64,000 nt of DNA from assembly GCF_052324685.1 (NCBI RefSeq), contig NC_135221.1, positions 8,094,875 to 8,158,874 on the forward strand. The letters are read 5' to 3'. Within the stretch, counting starts at the first letter, position 1; every line of letters starts with the position of its first letter. The stretch comes from Brachyhypopomus gauderio (lineage: Eukaryota; Chordata; Actinopteri; Gymnotiformes; Hypopomidae). Below are positions 11,047 to 23,762 of the stretch, piece by piece. A model generated the notes under the pieces. That model was given only the letters and a program-made list of their open reading frames with translations, was not told the origin of the DNA and ran no database searches. A program made the position numbers and the translations under genes.

Positions 11047-12496
11047 CTCAGCTCTTGCGCTTCACCGTTTGTAATACAGCAATGCATCTCATGTGATTCA
11101 AACGTTGTTGCGCTCCGTACTAGAGCGTACACTGAGACTTCTGGGAAATGGAGTTTGTTATTCTACGTGGTATTTAGGAAGATGTCGTGAAAAGGCAGTT
11201 GTAAACCTACAAACCAATTACTGGCACACGTGTATTTACTTGCAATCCAGTGAAACCAGATAATAGCGATTAATATTACTTACAGAATAAGGTAAAGCGA
11301 TATGTCAATAACACCCTCACATTTTCAAAATAAACATTTAATTTGACTACAAATAAATAAAAACAGGCAAAAGTAGCAAATTCACAAAGATTAATTTGAA
11401 TGTCATATTAAAGCAAGCCATATATGGCCATACAAACCATCGACAGCCATAGTAACGACTGTGTTGTCACTCTATACTGCTAAATGTCATTTCCTATCAG
11501 TAGCAGGTGTGACACAGCATAATTCAATTACAGAAATAAAGACATACATATTGGGATCCAGTTATTGCAAAATAAATCAGCCAAATGGCCCTTAAATTAT
11601 ATTGCTCGCATACAGCAGTTAGGAAACATAAGATATTAAGATTCATTAACAATTTTTTAGAACTAGAATTTTGAACTAGGAATTATGTTTTCTGGGATCC
11701 AAGTAGAGCAGGATAAAATTACCAAATGGGACGTTCAATATATTCCATCCTTATAAGTCTGGTTCCATGTGATAAAAAATATCTTCTATAGGGATGTCAA
11801 GCTTTTCACAGCATGCAGAAAAACATAACACTAAATAATTTAAACAGCCAATGAGTAGTGCACTTTAACGCTAAAAAGATCCCGAAAGCAGTGCAAGTGT
11901 ATTATTCTTCAGTTTTGCTTCATCACATGAGAAAAGGTCTATGAAACACTTGGCATGGCATAGGAAACATGAAGCATTCATTCACTTGGCCTGAAAGGGG
12001 GTTGGCAGTGAGAACACATGCTTCTCACACGATAAGAAAGAGACGTCTCTCCTAAGGGATTTGCTGTGCCAACATCATCCAATGTACAAACTGCCTGAAC
12101 TGCCTAAGGAGGTCACTGGCAAACACAAAACCTTTATGTTTCCTGTAATTCGCTTTTCCACCAGCTGCCTTCTAAAAGGGATATCAGTACAATAGAAAGG
12201 GTATTCAAGAAATGTAGTGTGTAAACATCCCTGCCTGTAAAGACATCATTTTAACAACCAATGCTAAAGCTAGATTTGATTCTGTGCAAGTTAACGTTCA
12301 CCCGAAAGTCAAATCTTTCCATATAGCCCCATTATTGGTTGTCCACCACTGCGTAAGACATTTGCAAGTATCACTGTCTGACAGTCCCTGGAACATTTTA
12401 AGGAGGTGCTCTTGTACATGCACTGGCTATACAAGAGGCTTCACAGGACACAGCAAAGGTGTGGCAGTGAGAGGCAAGCATCACCCAGGTGAGGGG
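11047..12496. other. cax1 upstream region and armc10 3' flank
   Basis: This is 1.45 kb between the cax1 start codon and the armc10 stop codon, both genes being on the minus strand. It should hold the armc10 3' UTR and the cax1 promoter. I see no extra open frame of interest and no clear TATA box. Confidence 0.5.
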
Positions 12497-14617
12497 TTAG
12501 GGCAGGAGCCGCGCCACCTGTGCGCTAATCTCCCTGTCGGGGTGGGAGAGGAGGAGGCGGAGTCTGCTGTGGAACTGGGAGGAGCTATCCAGCAGCACAC
12601 AGTATAGGGAGTCCTGCCGGCTACGCAGGGCTTCGGCCACCTGCGCGGATGGTCTCCAGGCCTGCAGGTTCACTACCAAGGTGAGGAGACGGAGCAGCAC
12701 GTCTGCACTTGTGCAGCTGTCAAAGAGAAGCACCAGGGAAGCAGGAGCCTATACAAACAGAGGATAAATGTGCAGTTAACATGTGCATGGACCATAAGGC
12801 CAGTTATTGAAAAGTAGCTTCAAGACCCGTGCTACTGAATTCAAAACTCTAGCATTCTATAGGATAGGATCTCTATAGGATCAAGTGTTTAACAAAGAAA
12901 GCCTCAGAGAGTACAGTCAGGTTCAAACAATGAGGAAAGCAGTCAGTTAAAATAAAAGTAGCTAATTAAACACTTTAGGACATGTAATAAATGTAAGCAA
13001 GGAATTGCTGTTGTTAATGCTTATAACTCATAATGGCCATGTTAAAGTAATGAACACAAGCTCAGAATAACTGTGATGGAACACTCAGGTAAATATGGTT
13101 GTTCATACCAAGTTCACCTTTATATAGTCGGCTAAATCTCTTTTACCGTCATACCTCAAGAAAGGATTTAGAAGTTAGCTCCTAACAGCTCAAACAGAAC
13201 TTTATACATAATACACAGTAGTTAGGTAGTTAGGCTACATGTAATATGGCTATTTGTTCATACTTTACCTGTGCTTGTACTATGTCATCCATTACATCTG
13301 GATTGGATGATAAATTAACTAGAACCTTCAAAACTTGGATCTGCAAGCAAAGAGGCCAATGTGTAAAGACAAACAGTCCATCTAAAAATACTCGTTTGGG
13401 TGCAAATAGACGTGAAGAATAATAATGTAGGCCGAGTACCACACCTGAAGAACTTCACTGCTCACAACAAGCAGAGACAACAGGAGAGTGATGGAGTTCT
13501 TCATCAAATGCTGATGGTTGTCTGTGACGGTCAAATTAGTTAGCAGTCTTAGTGCAGCCAGTTGAAGATCTGAGTTCACAGGGGACATCTCAATCAACTC
13601 CAGCACTTGTGGAACATAAATCTGCACAGAAAATAGACAGATGAAGGGTCAGGAAGAAGCTGTTTAATATGAACCTTCTGATATACCTTTAGCTGTGCAA
13701 TATGAACCTTCTCACATACCTTTAGCTGCTCTTGATTCCGGATGTTCATGCTGAGATTGTTCAGGGCATTCAGAGTCTGCACTCTAAGGTCAGGTGAAGG
13801 GTCACAAAGGCAGCTTGCTATAATATGAAGGCCTCCAAATTCTCTAAGGAGATCCTGGTAGGAGGGAAGAATTTAGCAAAAAATGTTTTATATACATAAC
13901 TGATATTTCGTGTACAATTACTATATGACGTGCAAAATGGGCTTGCGTCATTTTTTATTAAAGAAAGTGAAACGTGTTGGATCTTGACCTGGTTAGCAGT
14001 AAAAGCAGCAGCGTTTCCTAAAGTTATGAGGACATCTCGCTTCTCCGTTGGGCTGGGGCTGGTCTGGAGGACGGACAGCAGCACGTTCAGGTGTCGTGGC
14101 TCCAAGACACCTGGAGACTTTGAGAGAATTTCGCCTTTGGAAAAACGCGACAAAAAAGAAAATGGTTGTAACATTACGGATTATTACAAGAAACTGCTAG
14201 TTTGCTTATTATTAATCCAACTGTTGCACCAGCTGTCCGAAACTTTCAGGCTGAGTGAGCATCCTTCCTGCAGCCGCTGTTAAACAGGGAGGTGAAGATG
14301 CAGCACCACAACCAACCGCCCAGGACAGAGAGCGGATACCTGCACCCAGCAGAGCATCGTTCCTGCCTACCTGGAGCGATGTCTGTGGTAGGACTGCGAC
14401 CGTCGGTCCCACCGACGACATGAAGTCCGGACACTCTGGACAGCAGGCTCGGTCCCGCCGAACCCGCCTCGTCTACGTCCGCGTCTCCGCGTCCGCGCAG
14501 CAGCCTGTATATCCCGTAAGAGGCTCCGACTCCCGCTACAATCCCCAGTAAAGCTCCCACTTTCCCCAGTAAAGGCCCCGCGCTGCCCAGTTGCGGAGCG
14601 ACTCGATATTCTCCCAT
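12497..14617 (-). CDS. armc10: Armadillo repeat-containing protein 10, six exons
   Basis: Exons in transcript order: 14617-14371, 14134-13989, 13854-13720, 13621-13445, 13340-13269, 12748-12497. Phases agree and give 342 residues, close to the human length of 343. An N-terminal hydrophobic, Gly/Ala-rich segment (about residues 13-41) is followed by RGRGD. It matches the membrane anchor that places this family on the mitochondrial outer membrane, where ARMC10 works in mitochondrial dynamics and trafficking. Armadillo repeats fill about 85-342, with conserved blocks such as LGNAAAF, LNALNNLSMNIRNQ, LRLLTNLTV and VLKVLVNLS. The gene is head to head with fbxl13, the same arrangement as in human 7q22. 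A 33-bp tandem duplication copies the exon 3 donor (13668-13735). Confidence 0.95.
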
Positions 14618-15231
14618 TTTGGGGGAAAGAAAATCAGATTTTTTAAAACAGCAAACAGCTCACGTGCTCGCTCGCGCGCCCACCCCAGTGTTGTACTAGT
14701 GCTGGTGGCCAACCATGACGGTTCACGGGGTTGCGGCTGCCGCGCCAGGACACCCGTTAACGATTAAAGTTATTTAATATAAGGCGTTAAGTTATCGTTT
14801 ATTTATCTGAGCCCATACTCAGTGTTTATATAGTATTGGACGGACAACAATAACATACAGCAAGCCTGATTGCTTAATAAGTTGCTTTCTTGTTTTTTTC
14901 TAACATACTTTCAACAAGTGTTTTCTTTTTTATTATTATTCGTATAAATATGACAAATTGTAGCACTGCGAAGGTAAACATGACGCTTGTTTTACTGTAA
15001 ATGGACGAAACTCCTGTCACACAAATAGCTGAAACTACCGCAGCAACTAAAATTGAAGAGTTTTACTGTTGGCCAACTGCGTGCAAGCGTTTCTTAGCAA
15101 CGAGAGTAATAAATATTGATCGCAGCAGGTGTAATGTTTAACGTTTGTAAAACTTTGTTTCTAAAGCTAAAATAATGTTCTTACTCAGCTAGCCATCTTG
15201 TTGATAACTGTTTAAATTAACGACAATCGTG
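14618..15231. promoter_or_regulatory. Bidirectional promoter region of armc10 and fbxl13
   Basis: This is the 614 bp between two divergent start codons. The armc10 side is CpG-rich with a CACGTG E-box at 14661-14666. The fbxl13 side is AT-rich and carries an RFX X-box-like site (separate entry). The shared promoter is inferred from spacing. Confidence 0.6.
15089..15101 (+). promoter_or_regulatory. RFX X-box-like motif upstream of fbxl13
   Basis: GTTTCTTAGCAAC lies about 130 bp before the fbxl13 ATG. Its right half, AGCAAC, fits the X-box consensus RGYAAC, and its left half has two mismatches to GTTRCC. RFX factors drive many ciliary genes and fbxl13 encodes a ciliary axoneme protein, so the position makes sense. 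Binding is inferred. Confidence 0.4.
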
Positions 15232-18200
15232 ATGGCTTCTCTAAAAAAAGCAGATCCTGTTTTTAGAGAATATTTTCTTAAGCATTCACTTCCTCAGATT
15301 TTCAAGGTGATTAGCTAACTAGCCAACACGAGTTTATTTAACTAAGTTAATGCTAGCTAACCTATGTGAGCTAACTAGATAATACTAGTTTATTTAACCA
15401 GGTTAACGCTAGCTAACCTATGTGAGCTAACTAGCTAATACTAGTTTATTTAACCAGGTTAACGCTAGCTAACCTATGTGAGCTAACTAGCAAATACTAG
15501 TTTATTTAACCAGGTTAACGCTAGCTAACCTATGTGAGCTAACTAGATAATACTAGTTTATTTAACCAGGTTAACGCTAGCTAACCTATGTGAGCTAACT
15601 AGATAACCAGGTTAACGCTAGCTAACCTATGTGAGCTAACTAGATAATACTAGTTTATTTAACCAGGTTAACGCTAGCTAACCTATGTGAGCTAACTAGC
15701 TAATACTAGTTTATTTAACCAGGTTAACGCTAGCTAACCTATGTGAGCTAACTAGTTTATTTAACCAGGTTAACGCTAGCTAACCTATGTGAGCTAACTA
15801 GCTAATACTAGTTTATTTAACCAGGTTAACGCTAGCTAACCTATGTGAGCTAACTAGCTAATACTAGTTTATTTAACCAGGTTAACGCTAGCTAATCTAT
15901 GTGAGCTAACTAGCTAATACTAGTTTATTTAACCAGGTTAACGCTAGCTAACCTATGTGAGCTAACTAGCTAATACTAGTTTATTTAACCAGGTTAATGC
16001 TAGCTAACCTATGTGAGCTAACTAGCCAACACTAGTTCAGTTAACTAAGTTAACGCTAGCTAACCTATTTGAGCTAACAAGCTGTCTGCTAATGAATATT
16101 GGACAGGTACTTCACTTAATAGCTAGTCACCATTAGCTCACTATGGAATAACAACAACACATTAGTATTTTAAGATGACACCAAAATATATTTGGTGATT
16201 TTAATATGATTAAATATGATTTAATATTATTAAATAATATTTAATAATTCCAGTGTTGTAGATTTTAGACTGTATACTATTTCCTAAATATAAATTGTAT
16301 TTATCGTATTTATGGGTGCAACAGTATTTGTTTTTTAAAACCTAATATATGTTCAGGGTTCACATAAAGCGTCATTAAAGGACAATGTTCAGGAAATATT
16401 GAAGGAAAAGTGTCATCCAAAGAGAACTTCCCACAATAGCTGTGTACATGCTTATATTAGTTTGATAGTAACAGAGTTATTGTTCGTTCATTCATCAGGC
16501 CTTACTGGCTAGTTTATGTGTGTCTTGCCCTGAAGATCCCTTACACTTTATTGAAAGCAAGCTTCTTGCAATTCAGGAAAACCAGGCTCTGGAGATTCAC
16601 TGGTATGTTCCATATATTGCTAAAAATATATAATTTTGATTATCCATGGGGCTAGGTATCATTGGATTTGAGCAATTCCTGTAACTATGGGTTTTGACCA
16701 AAGGAAACCATGCAAAGTGCTTGAGCATTTTTATTTGTAATATCTTTTCAGGCACAGTTGTTTTGATGATGTTCACACTGTCACAGTGTCCTTGCTGGCA
16801 AAAAGCATTGTGCACGATATTTTTGGAGGCACAGATGATATTATGGTATAGCAATCTACCTTAATTGTCCAATCCATAGGCACTTATTATGCTTGCAAAC
16901 TCTCATTTGTTTTTTGATCTTTTAGTTTCAGTCACATTTATTAGAGAAAGCCTACTTGTGTTATCAAACAAATGTGACCAAAATGTGCTTCAAGTAAGTG
17001 TTTAGCAGCCTTCTACCACTCACATGCTGTATATATATAAATTTCACTAATCTAAAAGCAATAGGCTTTAGTATCCTATTTGTCCACACTGAGATCATAT
17101 GAGTTAATGATTGGCTGCTCTTGTGGGAAGAGGCTGGAGGCAGTATATTTCAAAGAGGAAAGCAGATGCTGCCCGGCTGCTGTTCCTGACTCATTCAGCA
17201 GAGAGACATTACGTGCTGCAGAACACAAGATTCATCTTTACCAGCTGGGCAAACTGGGTACATGTTCGCAAGCGCAAGCAATCCGGTGAGCTGCCCTACT
17301 GTCTTCACGGTGCATAATTACTTCCCCCCGGCTACCGTGAACATTCTGTGGCCACTGTGAAAAGGATGCAGAAGAGCTTGTTGTTTGTTTCAGATGCAGT
17401 GAAAAAAATACAGTGCGTGTGGGACGCTGTCCTCTGTAAGGTCGTTATTGCAGCATGGCGCCATGTAGCACAAGATGCAAAAAGAACAAAGGAGTACTTT
17501 GAGGTAGTTTTTCATGGAACGGTATCACCACTGAAGTAAATTGTGCATCTAATTAAATGTGTTGATGAGTGCATCATGAACTTGTATGTAAATACCCTAG
17601 TGTATGTGTGTTGTGTTTTTGTGTATGGGTCTGGTCTTTGGCAGAGAATGGAGAAAGGCATGCTGGACACCCACGGAAAACACATAGATCTCTCTCAAGC
17701 AGATGGCCAGGACAGACTGTCTCTGCTGCCCTGGAAACTCTCAGTCAAGGTGCCTCTTTCTCCCTACAAAGCCTTAAGTCATTTGCACTAAGTCAATATC
17801 ATGTCCTACATGATCTTATGGGTTTGTCCGTTGCTGTACTGCTACTGACATGGGTAGATACAACTACCCACATTCTCAGAATTTGACAGATGCACATGGC
17901 CAGAGCATGCAGCCTTGAGAATTGCTTTACTGTATCTTGATCCAAAGCACGTCTTCATACGATTATAGATAGCTTAGTATTAAGAATACTGTCAGGATAA
18001 AGCCTTTGGCTAAAGTGAAAGTCAGCTTTTTAAAAGTAAATATTTAAGTGCTTTTTTACTTGAAGACAGCCAGTAAACAGACAGCTATACGGACAGCTAG
18101 GTGAAGATCTTTCCAGAACATGGTTGCTAGGACAGAGAGGTCCTGATGCATGCCTTCTGTGTTTTGTGAGTGTCAGTGGTTCAAATAGAGCTGAACTATA

Positions 18201-20486
18201 TGCTCAAAGGCAGCATGGGGTTCATAGTGCGTTTGGGTATGTGGATGCAGGTCCAGTTTTGAGCGTCAGAGATGAGAGGCACTACAGGGAGCTCTATAGG
18301 TCCCACCAAGTGCACAAATTCACTAATTTATGATATGAGAATAAATAATTAAAGTACTTGGAGGATTCCTATTTGTTTTCCATTTTTTTTCAGGTTGGAG
18401 TTGTTAACATGTTGACAGACGCACTGCCACTAACTGGAGAAATGTGGCTTTGAGCTAACACATTTGTGTCAGATCTTTCAGAATCTGGGTGTGGGAGAGC
18501 TGCTGAAATGTTCTCGCGTGTGTGGTGCATGGAAGGCCCTTGCTCAAACGTGCTCTCTGTGGAGCCGGGTGAGTGGTAGAAACAGAGACCCTGCACTGCT
18601 GCAAAGCCTAAGAACATCTCACGACGGTGCTGTCTGTCATAGATCAACATCTCTGCTGAGAGGCAGAGGATCACTGATGAGGCTGTGGTGAGAATACTGC
18701 AGAAGCACCGTCCCTTCATCACGCAGCTGAACATGAGTGGCTGTGGCACACTGCACCACGCCAGCTTTAGATGCATCAGTAAGTCATCAAGGGCCGTGAT
18801 GGTGATGCTAAACGTTGGCGCTAATGTGGTGGGTTTGTTTTGTGCTGTGCACAAGCGTTTCTTCTCTGAGCCCCTGATGGTCTAAGAGATGAACTCATAA
18901 CTGGTAAATTGATGAATATTCTGAAGTTTGCAGCCAAACAGATATGGCGTTATTGTGTAATCCCTCTGTCTGCTGCATTTGTTCAAAGGTGAATGCAAAA
19001 ATCTGCAGGACCTGAATTTGAGTGAATGTACTAACATCAATGTGAGTGAAACTAACATTCATTTACTCTGGCATGTTTTTTTTTTTTTGCAATGGTTTGA
19101 AAGATCATTCATTTGATCCACCTTTATAATAAATCTTTGACAGGATGACATTATGTGGATAATCCTAGAGGCATGCCCGTCTCTCCTTACTCTTAATTTG
19201 TCTTACACCAACGTCACCGACAGCACCTGGCGAGCAATGTCCAGGTACCAAACACACTCAGTCTACATCTCCACAGTTTAAATACCCCACATCTCTTACA
19301 GTATATGCTCAATGCAATTATTGTCATTAACTGAATTCCAGAATAGTTTATTTTTGTTATTATCTGTAACTAGCAGAAGATGTATATTCACGTTTTTTTG
19401 GGTTCTGTTGCAAAGGAACTGTATGACGCTGCAGTCCCTCAGTCTGGCCTACTGCAGGAGATTCACAGATAAAGGCCTGCAGGTCCTGACCACAGGGAGG
19501 GGCTGCCATGGGCTCACACACCTGGATCTTTCAGGCTGTACACAGGTAAGTTCTCTTCTGTTTGCTGTGCACAATATCTCATAAAAGTTTCAACCTAACT
19601 GTTTAAACTACAGGATCTATGCGTTTTTGCTGTAGATATCAGTGGATGGTTTCAGACACATAGCCAAAAGCTGCAGTCTGCTCCAACACATCGTGTGTGA
19701 TGATATGACTACACTGTCTGATGCCTGTATCCAGGTACTATAACTATAGTGCTTTCCCTCATACTATAATCAGTGACACTGTGGGTTTGGTTGGCTCTAC
19801 ATTATGAGGGCATGAATGCTGCATTTCACATACAGCAGTATGATGCATGCTGACTGAAATCGTCTCATCAGGCGCTGGCCTCTAAGTGTCACTCCCTGGC
19901 TGTGATCTCTGTCTTGGACACGCCGTATCTGTCAGACACAGCCTTCGAAGCCATCGCTGAGGTCGCCAGCCTGACTAAGTTTAAAATAGAAGGTTTGCCA
20001 TTTTTTCCTTAAGACCTTGGAGCCTTTTCCAGGATATGTGGCTTTTCAATTTCGGTCAAAACTGCATTTTCACAGTTTTCTCCCAGTTGTTTCTCTCCAA
20101 ACTCACACCTGCTGATTGTAACACAAGCCAAACAGATCTTTGTAGGACCTGTGTAGCATTAGTTAAGAAGACATGAAGCTCAAACTGCTAAAGGCTAATA
20201 GTGGATCAGGACGCTCCGCGTCTGCATTGTGGCTGTGCAGGTAACGGCCGTGTGACAGACAGTGGCTGGAAGGCTTTGTGCAGGGCGTCCCCTAACCTGA
20301 CCGTGCTGCATGCACCAGACTGCTCTCGCATGACTGACACCAGCATGAAGTATATCAGCAGTCTGAGGAACCTCCACACCCTTCACCTGGCAGGCTTTGA
20401 AAAGTAGGAGATAGAACTGCAATAGTGCAATATCATTGATTAGCCATTTTAATGTGGGCTGTGGGGTGTCTTTCTGTTGTGGTAGA

Positions 20487-20546
<60 letters not shown>

Positions 20547-22039
20547 CCAGATTGAGTGATGCTGGGATCCGTTACATGGCAGAAGGGCCATGTGCCTCTA
20601 AACTACGAGAGCTCGATTTAAGCAATTGCCCTCAAATCAATGACTTGTCCATCATGAGGCTCAGTCAGAGGTGAACACACTCTCACTTTCAAACGCACAC
20701 CCACACACACCCACACACGCCCTCACACACCCTCACACCCTCACACACCCTCACACCATATCATAACAGCTGCACCAGCAGATTTCATGCATGTGCGTGT
20801 GTGTCTGTCCAGATGCACCAAGCTGAGCAAGCTGAGTGTGTGTTACTGTGAGAGTCTGACGGACAGCAGCGTGGAGTATCTCAGCGGCTGCTCCTCCCTC
20901 GTCACGCTGGACATCACGGGCTGCAGCGTCCAGGACCAGGTCCACATTTACATACAGCTGCAAGGGTCAATACGACAGTTCGATCATATAACCCGATGGA
21001 ACCAGGAAAAGAGGAACCCTGTGTTTCCTTTGCAGGGTCTGATTGCGCTGGGTGCAGTCTGCACTTTGAGAGAGCTGATTGCTCCAGAATGTGTATGGAT
21101 AACAGATATTGGAATAGAGGCATGTCTTCTCTACTCTTTTCTCAGCTCAGCTTACAGCAGGTTATCCATTGTGGTTATGTTATGATTTATGTTATGTTAT
21201 GGTTTTTTGTGTTTTTTAACCCAACCTCAGAAGATCTGCATGTTCTCACCTGTACTGAACATCATTACATCCGTTCTTGGCTCCTGCTTATGTGTTTTGT
21301 TTTGTTTGTTTTTGGTGCAGAAATTTTGCAGACAGGCTCGAGATCTGGAGCTTATGGACGTGCGTCACTGCCTCAGTTTATCTGATCAATCGATCAAGCT
21401 TTTGTCCTTCTACTGCAGAAACATCACCACGCTCCGAATGGCTGGATGCCCAAAAGTAAACCTGTTTCTCTCCACAATTCTGCCTTGTATTGCTTTCCTA
21501 ACAGGACATGAGGTCAGAGTGGTCACACTTAGTAAGAGTCAAGCAGTGAACATTGGTGAGTTAATCCTTACAGCAGGAAACCGATACATCCAGACTGAGC
21601 TGCTTCTCTGAACTCCAGATGACAGATATGGCGCTGCAGTATCTGACAGGAGCGTGTCACTACCTGCGGGAGCTGGACCTGAGCGGCTGCGTCCTCCTGA
21701 CGGACCGAACCCCTCGCCTCCTGCACCGCGCCTGCCCCCAGCTCTCCACCGTCAGCATGCTGTACTGCAGGAACATCTCCAGGTGAAGCCCCGATGGCTG
21801 CAGACAGTCCCCTGTTGCTCCGCTCACAGCAGTTCCTGTATTGACTCTACAGCACGGCCCACGTCGTGCAGCTCACCACGTCTCCGTTTGTCCACCTCAG
21901 GCAGGCGGCCCTGAGGCTACAGCCACGCGTGCAGCAGTGGGAACACAGCAGGGACGACCCGCCCTGCTCGTACGGCTACGGCAGCATGGGCTGTCTGCCA
22001 CAACCCGTAAGGAAGCCGGAGGAACCACTGGGAAGATAA
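15232..22039 (+). CDS. fbxl13: F-box and leucine-rich repeat protein 13 (dynein regulatory complex subunit 6), 21 exons
   Basis: Exons: 15232-15306, 16499-16602, 16752-16845, 16926-16993, 17131-17285, 17394-17503, 17645-17749, 18473-18568, 18643-18778, 18989-19041, 19144-19244, 19416-19545, 19636-19734, 19872-19992, 20241-20403, 20551-20670, 20813-20939, 21036-21119, 21321-21455, 21619-21782, 21901-22039. All phases agree, giving 792 residues. An N-terminal helical region (1-200) precedes the F-box (about 226-269), which spans the exon 7-8 junction and has the LPxxLSxxIFQNL pattern. About 18 Leu/Cys-rich LRRs follow, including SLAYCRRFTDKGLQ, which I recognise from mammalian FBXL13. The protein belongs to the nexin-dynein regulatory complex of motile cilia and has a Skp1-binding F-box. 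The exon 5 acceptor is weak. Intron 18 uses a GC donor. It is divergent from armc10. Confidence 0.95.
15311..16078. repeat. 56-bp minisatellite in fbxl13 intron 1
   Basis: About 13 head-to-tail units built on gctagctaacctatgtgag and a TAATACTAGTTTATTTAACC block. Most units are 56 bp, and some lack the TAATACTAGTTTATT part. Internal units are nearly identical while the edge units differ more, as expected from repeated unequal exchange. It starts within 10 bp of the exon 1 donor. Confidence 0.95.
20491..20544. repeat. (TG)n microsatellite before fbxl13 exon 16
   Basis: About 27 TG units end 6 bp before the acceptor of exon 16 (gagccag at 20544-20550). The normal pyrimidine tract is replaced by alternating GT. 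Confidence 0.95.
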
Positions 22040-22302
22040 ACACTGCAGAGATCCCAGTTAAAGCCTCGCATGTCAGCTAGCACTCCCCACACACACTGAT
22101 GCACTGAAGCAGACTCACTAAGCTTGTATGTAATACATATGTAATATGTACATAATATGGAGTGTGTTTTCTTAAAATCTCTTGTTTTGATGTAGATTAA
22201 CTGTTTTTAGTCATTCATCTTACTTGTACTTCTACAGTAATATGATTCTATATACACCTGGAGTACCAAATACTGAATGTGTGACTAATGAAATGAAATC
22301 TG

Positions 22303-22308
22303 AATAAA
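22303..22308 (+). terminator. Candidate polyadenylation signal of fbxl13
   Basis: AATAAA lies 264 bp past the fbxl13 stop codon and is followed by a T/G-rich stretch (catttttgtgggttcatctt), as expected of a real cleavage site. Confidence 0.6.
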
Positions 22309-22329
22309 TACATTTTTGTGGGTTCATCT

Positions 22330-23415
22330 TTTGTCGATTTGATGAGTTTCCATGAATAATTACATAAAATGTTTTTTGCAGCCTTTTGCAATCTATTGTG
22401 GAAAATCACAGATAACGTGTAGTGGAGAAAGCAAAGACTACTACTTCACCCATCACGACAGAGACGCTCTTCCCTCACAAAGTGTGAGAACCTGACGTTA
22501 TCTAATGCCAAATGCAAGAAGTGGAATGTAAGAAGGTTCTCTACCCATCACCTCTGCTCTGAGGAACTCATAGATCACAACCACAACAATGATCCTCCTA
22601 AAGTTTAGAATCCTAACCTCATCTGGTCCCCAAAAGTTCTGGGGAGAGGTATTAAAGCACGCAAAAGGATGTTCTGGTCATGATCACCCTTCTCCTGAGG
22701 ACACGGCTTGCGGACACAGTATAATATAACCCAGTAAAAATAATTTTAGCCCCTTACTCAGAAAAATCCTACATCTGCCACTGTGAAACGGTTTGCTGCA
22801 AGATATTTTTAGATTTCTCATTAAGGCAAATGACCAGTATGCCTATGAAAATAGCTCAGCTCTATGTTTTTCCTTAGACTGGATGGGGAATTCTTATAAG
22901 AACAAATGTTCTGAGGCAGACAGAGAGGGTACTTGAAAACAAAGTTAATTTTCTTTTCAACTACTTCAAAGAATTTTATTCAGATAAGGCCATGGGTTTT
23001 ATAGAGAGTTACGGTTTCTTCCATTCGTATGTGGGGATCTGTTCTCTCTAACCGTTACGCTGCTGCAGGGACGTTGAACCGGACACTGACTGGTGCGAGA
23101 CTAGTGCTTCACACTTGTTTTGACATTACTTTTTGAACGACAGATTTCACATAATGTAGTGGAGTAAAAAGTAGAAGAGTTACAAAAATGGAAATACTTG
23201 AGTTAAGTAAATAAACACAAAACATTACTTATGAATAGTAACAAATACTTTTATTATATTACAACTAAAACTGCACATCATTACTGAAAGCATCACCATC
23301 AAAACATGGTTGTCTCCCGGACTACACCACCAGCCACCACTAGAGGGAGCCGATCCCTTAAACCAGCCTAATTAGGCTGGATGAGCTACACCTGCTTTGA
23401 GGGCTTTATGAGGCT
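22330..23415. other. Intergenic DNA with nothing recognised
   Basis: Downstream of fbxl13. Both strands were read. There is no open frame, RNA gene or repeat family that I can name. Confidence 0.4.
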
Positions 23416-23762
23416 GGCTGTGTTCGAAATAGATTACTACATACTGGATACTGCATACTGGACTCAGTATATACTGGATACTGCATACTGGTCCTCGTAG
23501 TAGTATGCAGTACAGTTTCCAGTATGCGACAAAAGCAAAGCACACTACGGGGTCACGTGAACGTAGCGTTGCATGATGGGATGCAGTACACCACGAAGAT
23601 AGCTCTGTTCGCGTACTGGAATATTTTGCGGAAGTAGTAAGTCATCCGGGTATGTTTCGCATACTGGAAATTTTCATTTTGGTCACATACTGCATACGGC
23701 ATACTGATTTGGGGCTCGATCAGTACGCCAGTAGTATGTAGTAGACTATTTCGAACACAGCC
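23416..23762. mobile_element. 347-bp non-autonomous DNA element with inverted termini
   Basis: The left end GGCTGTGTTCGAAATAG mirrors the right end CTATTTCGAACACAGCC. The mirrored part extends inward through a TACTACATACT block to roughly 30 bp. The interior holds tandem and inverted copies of a TACTGGATACTGCATACTGG-type unit. Flanks suggest a 3-bp GCT duplication, but this is too short to be sure. There is no coding capacity. The superfamily is not settled. Confidence 0.75.

Noticed and set aside
15311..16078. Regular repeats that might suggest a CRISPR array
   Set aside because: Head-to-tail tandem units with no unique spacers, inside an intron of a vertebrate gene.
18410..18472. Possible extra coding sequence before fbxl13 exon 8 (acceptor at 18394)
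   Set aside because: That frame meets a stop before the F-box; the acceptor at 18472 joins exon 7 in phase and completes the F-box pattern.
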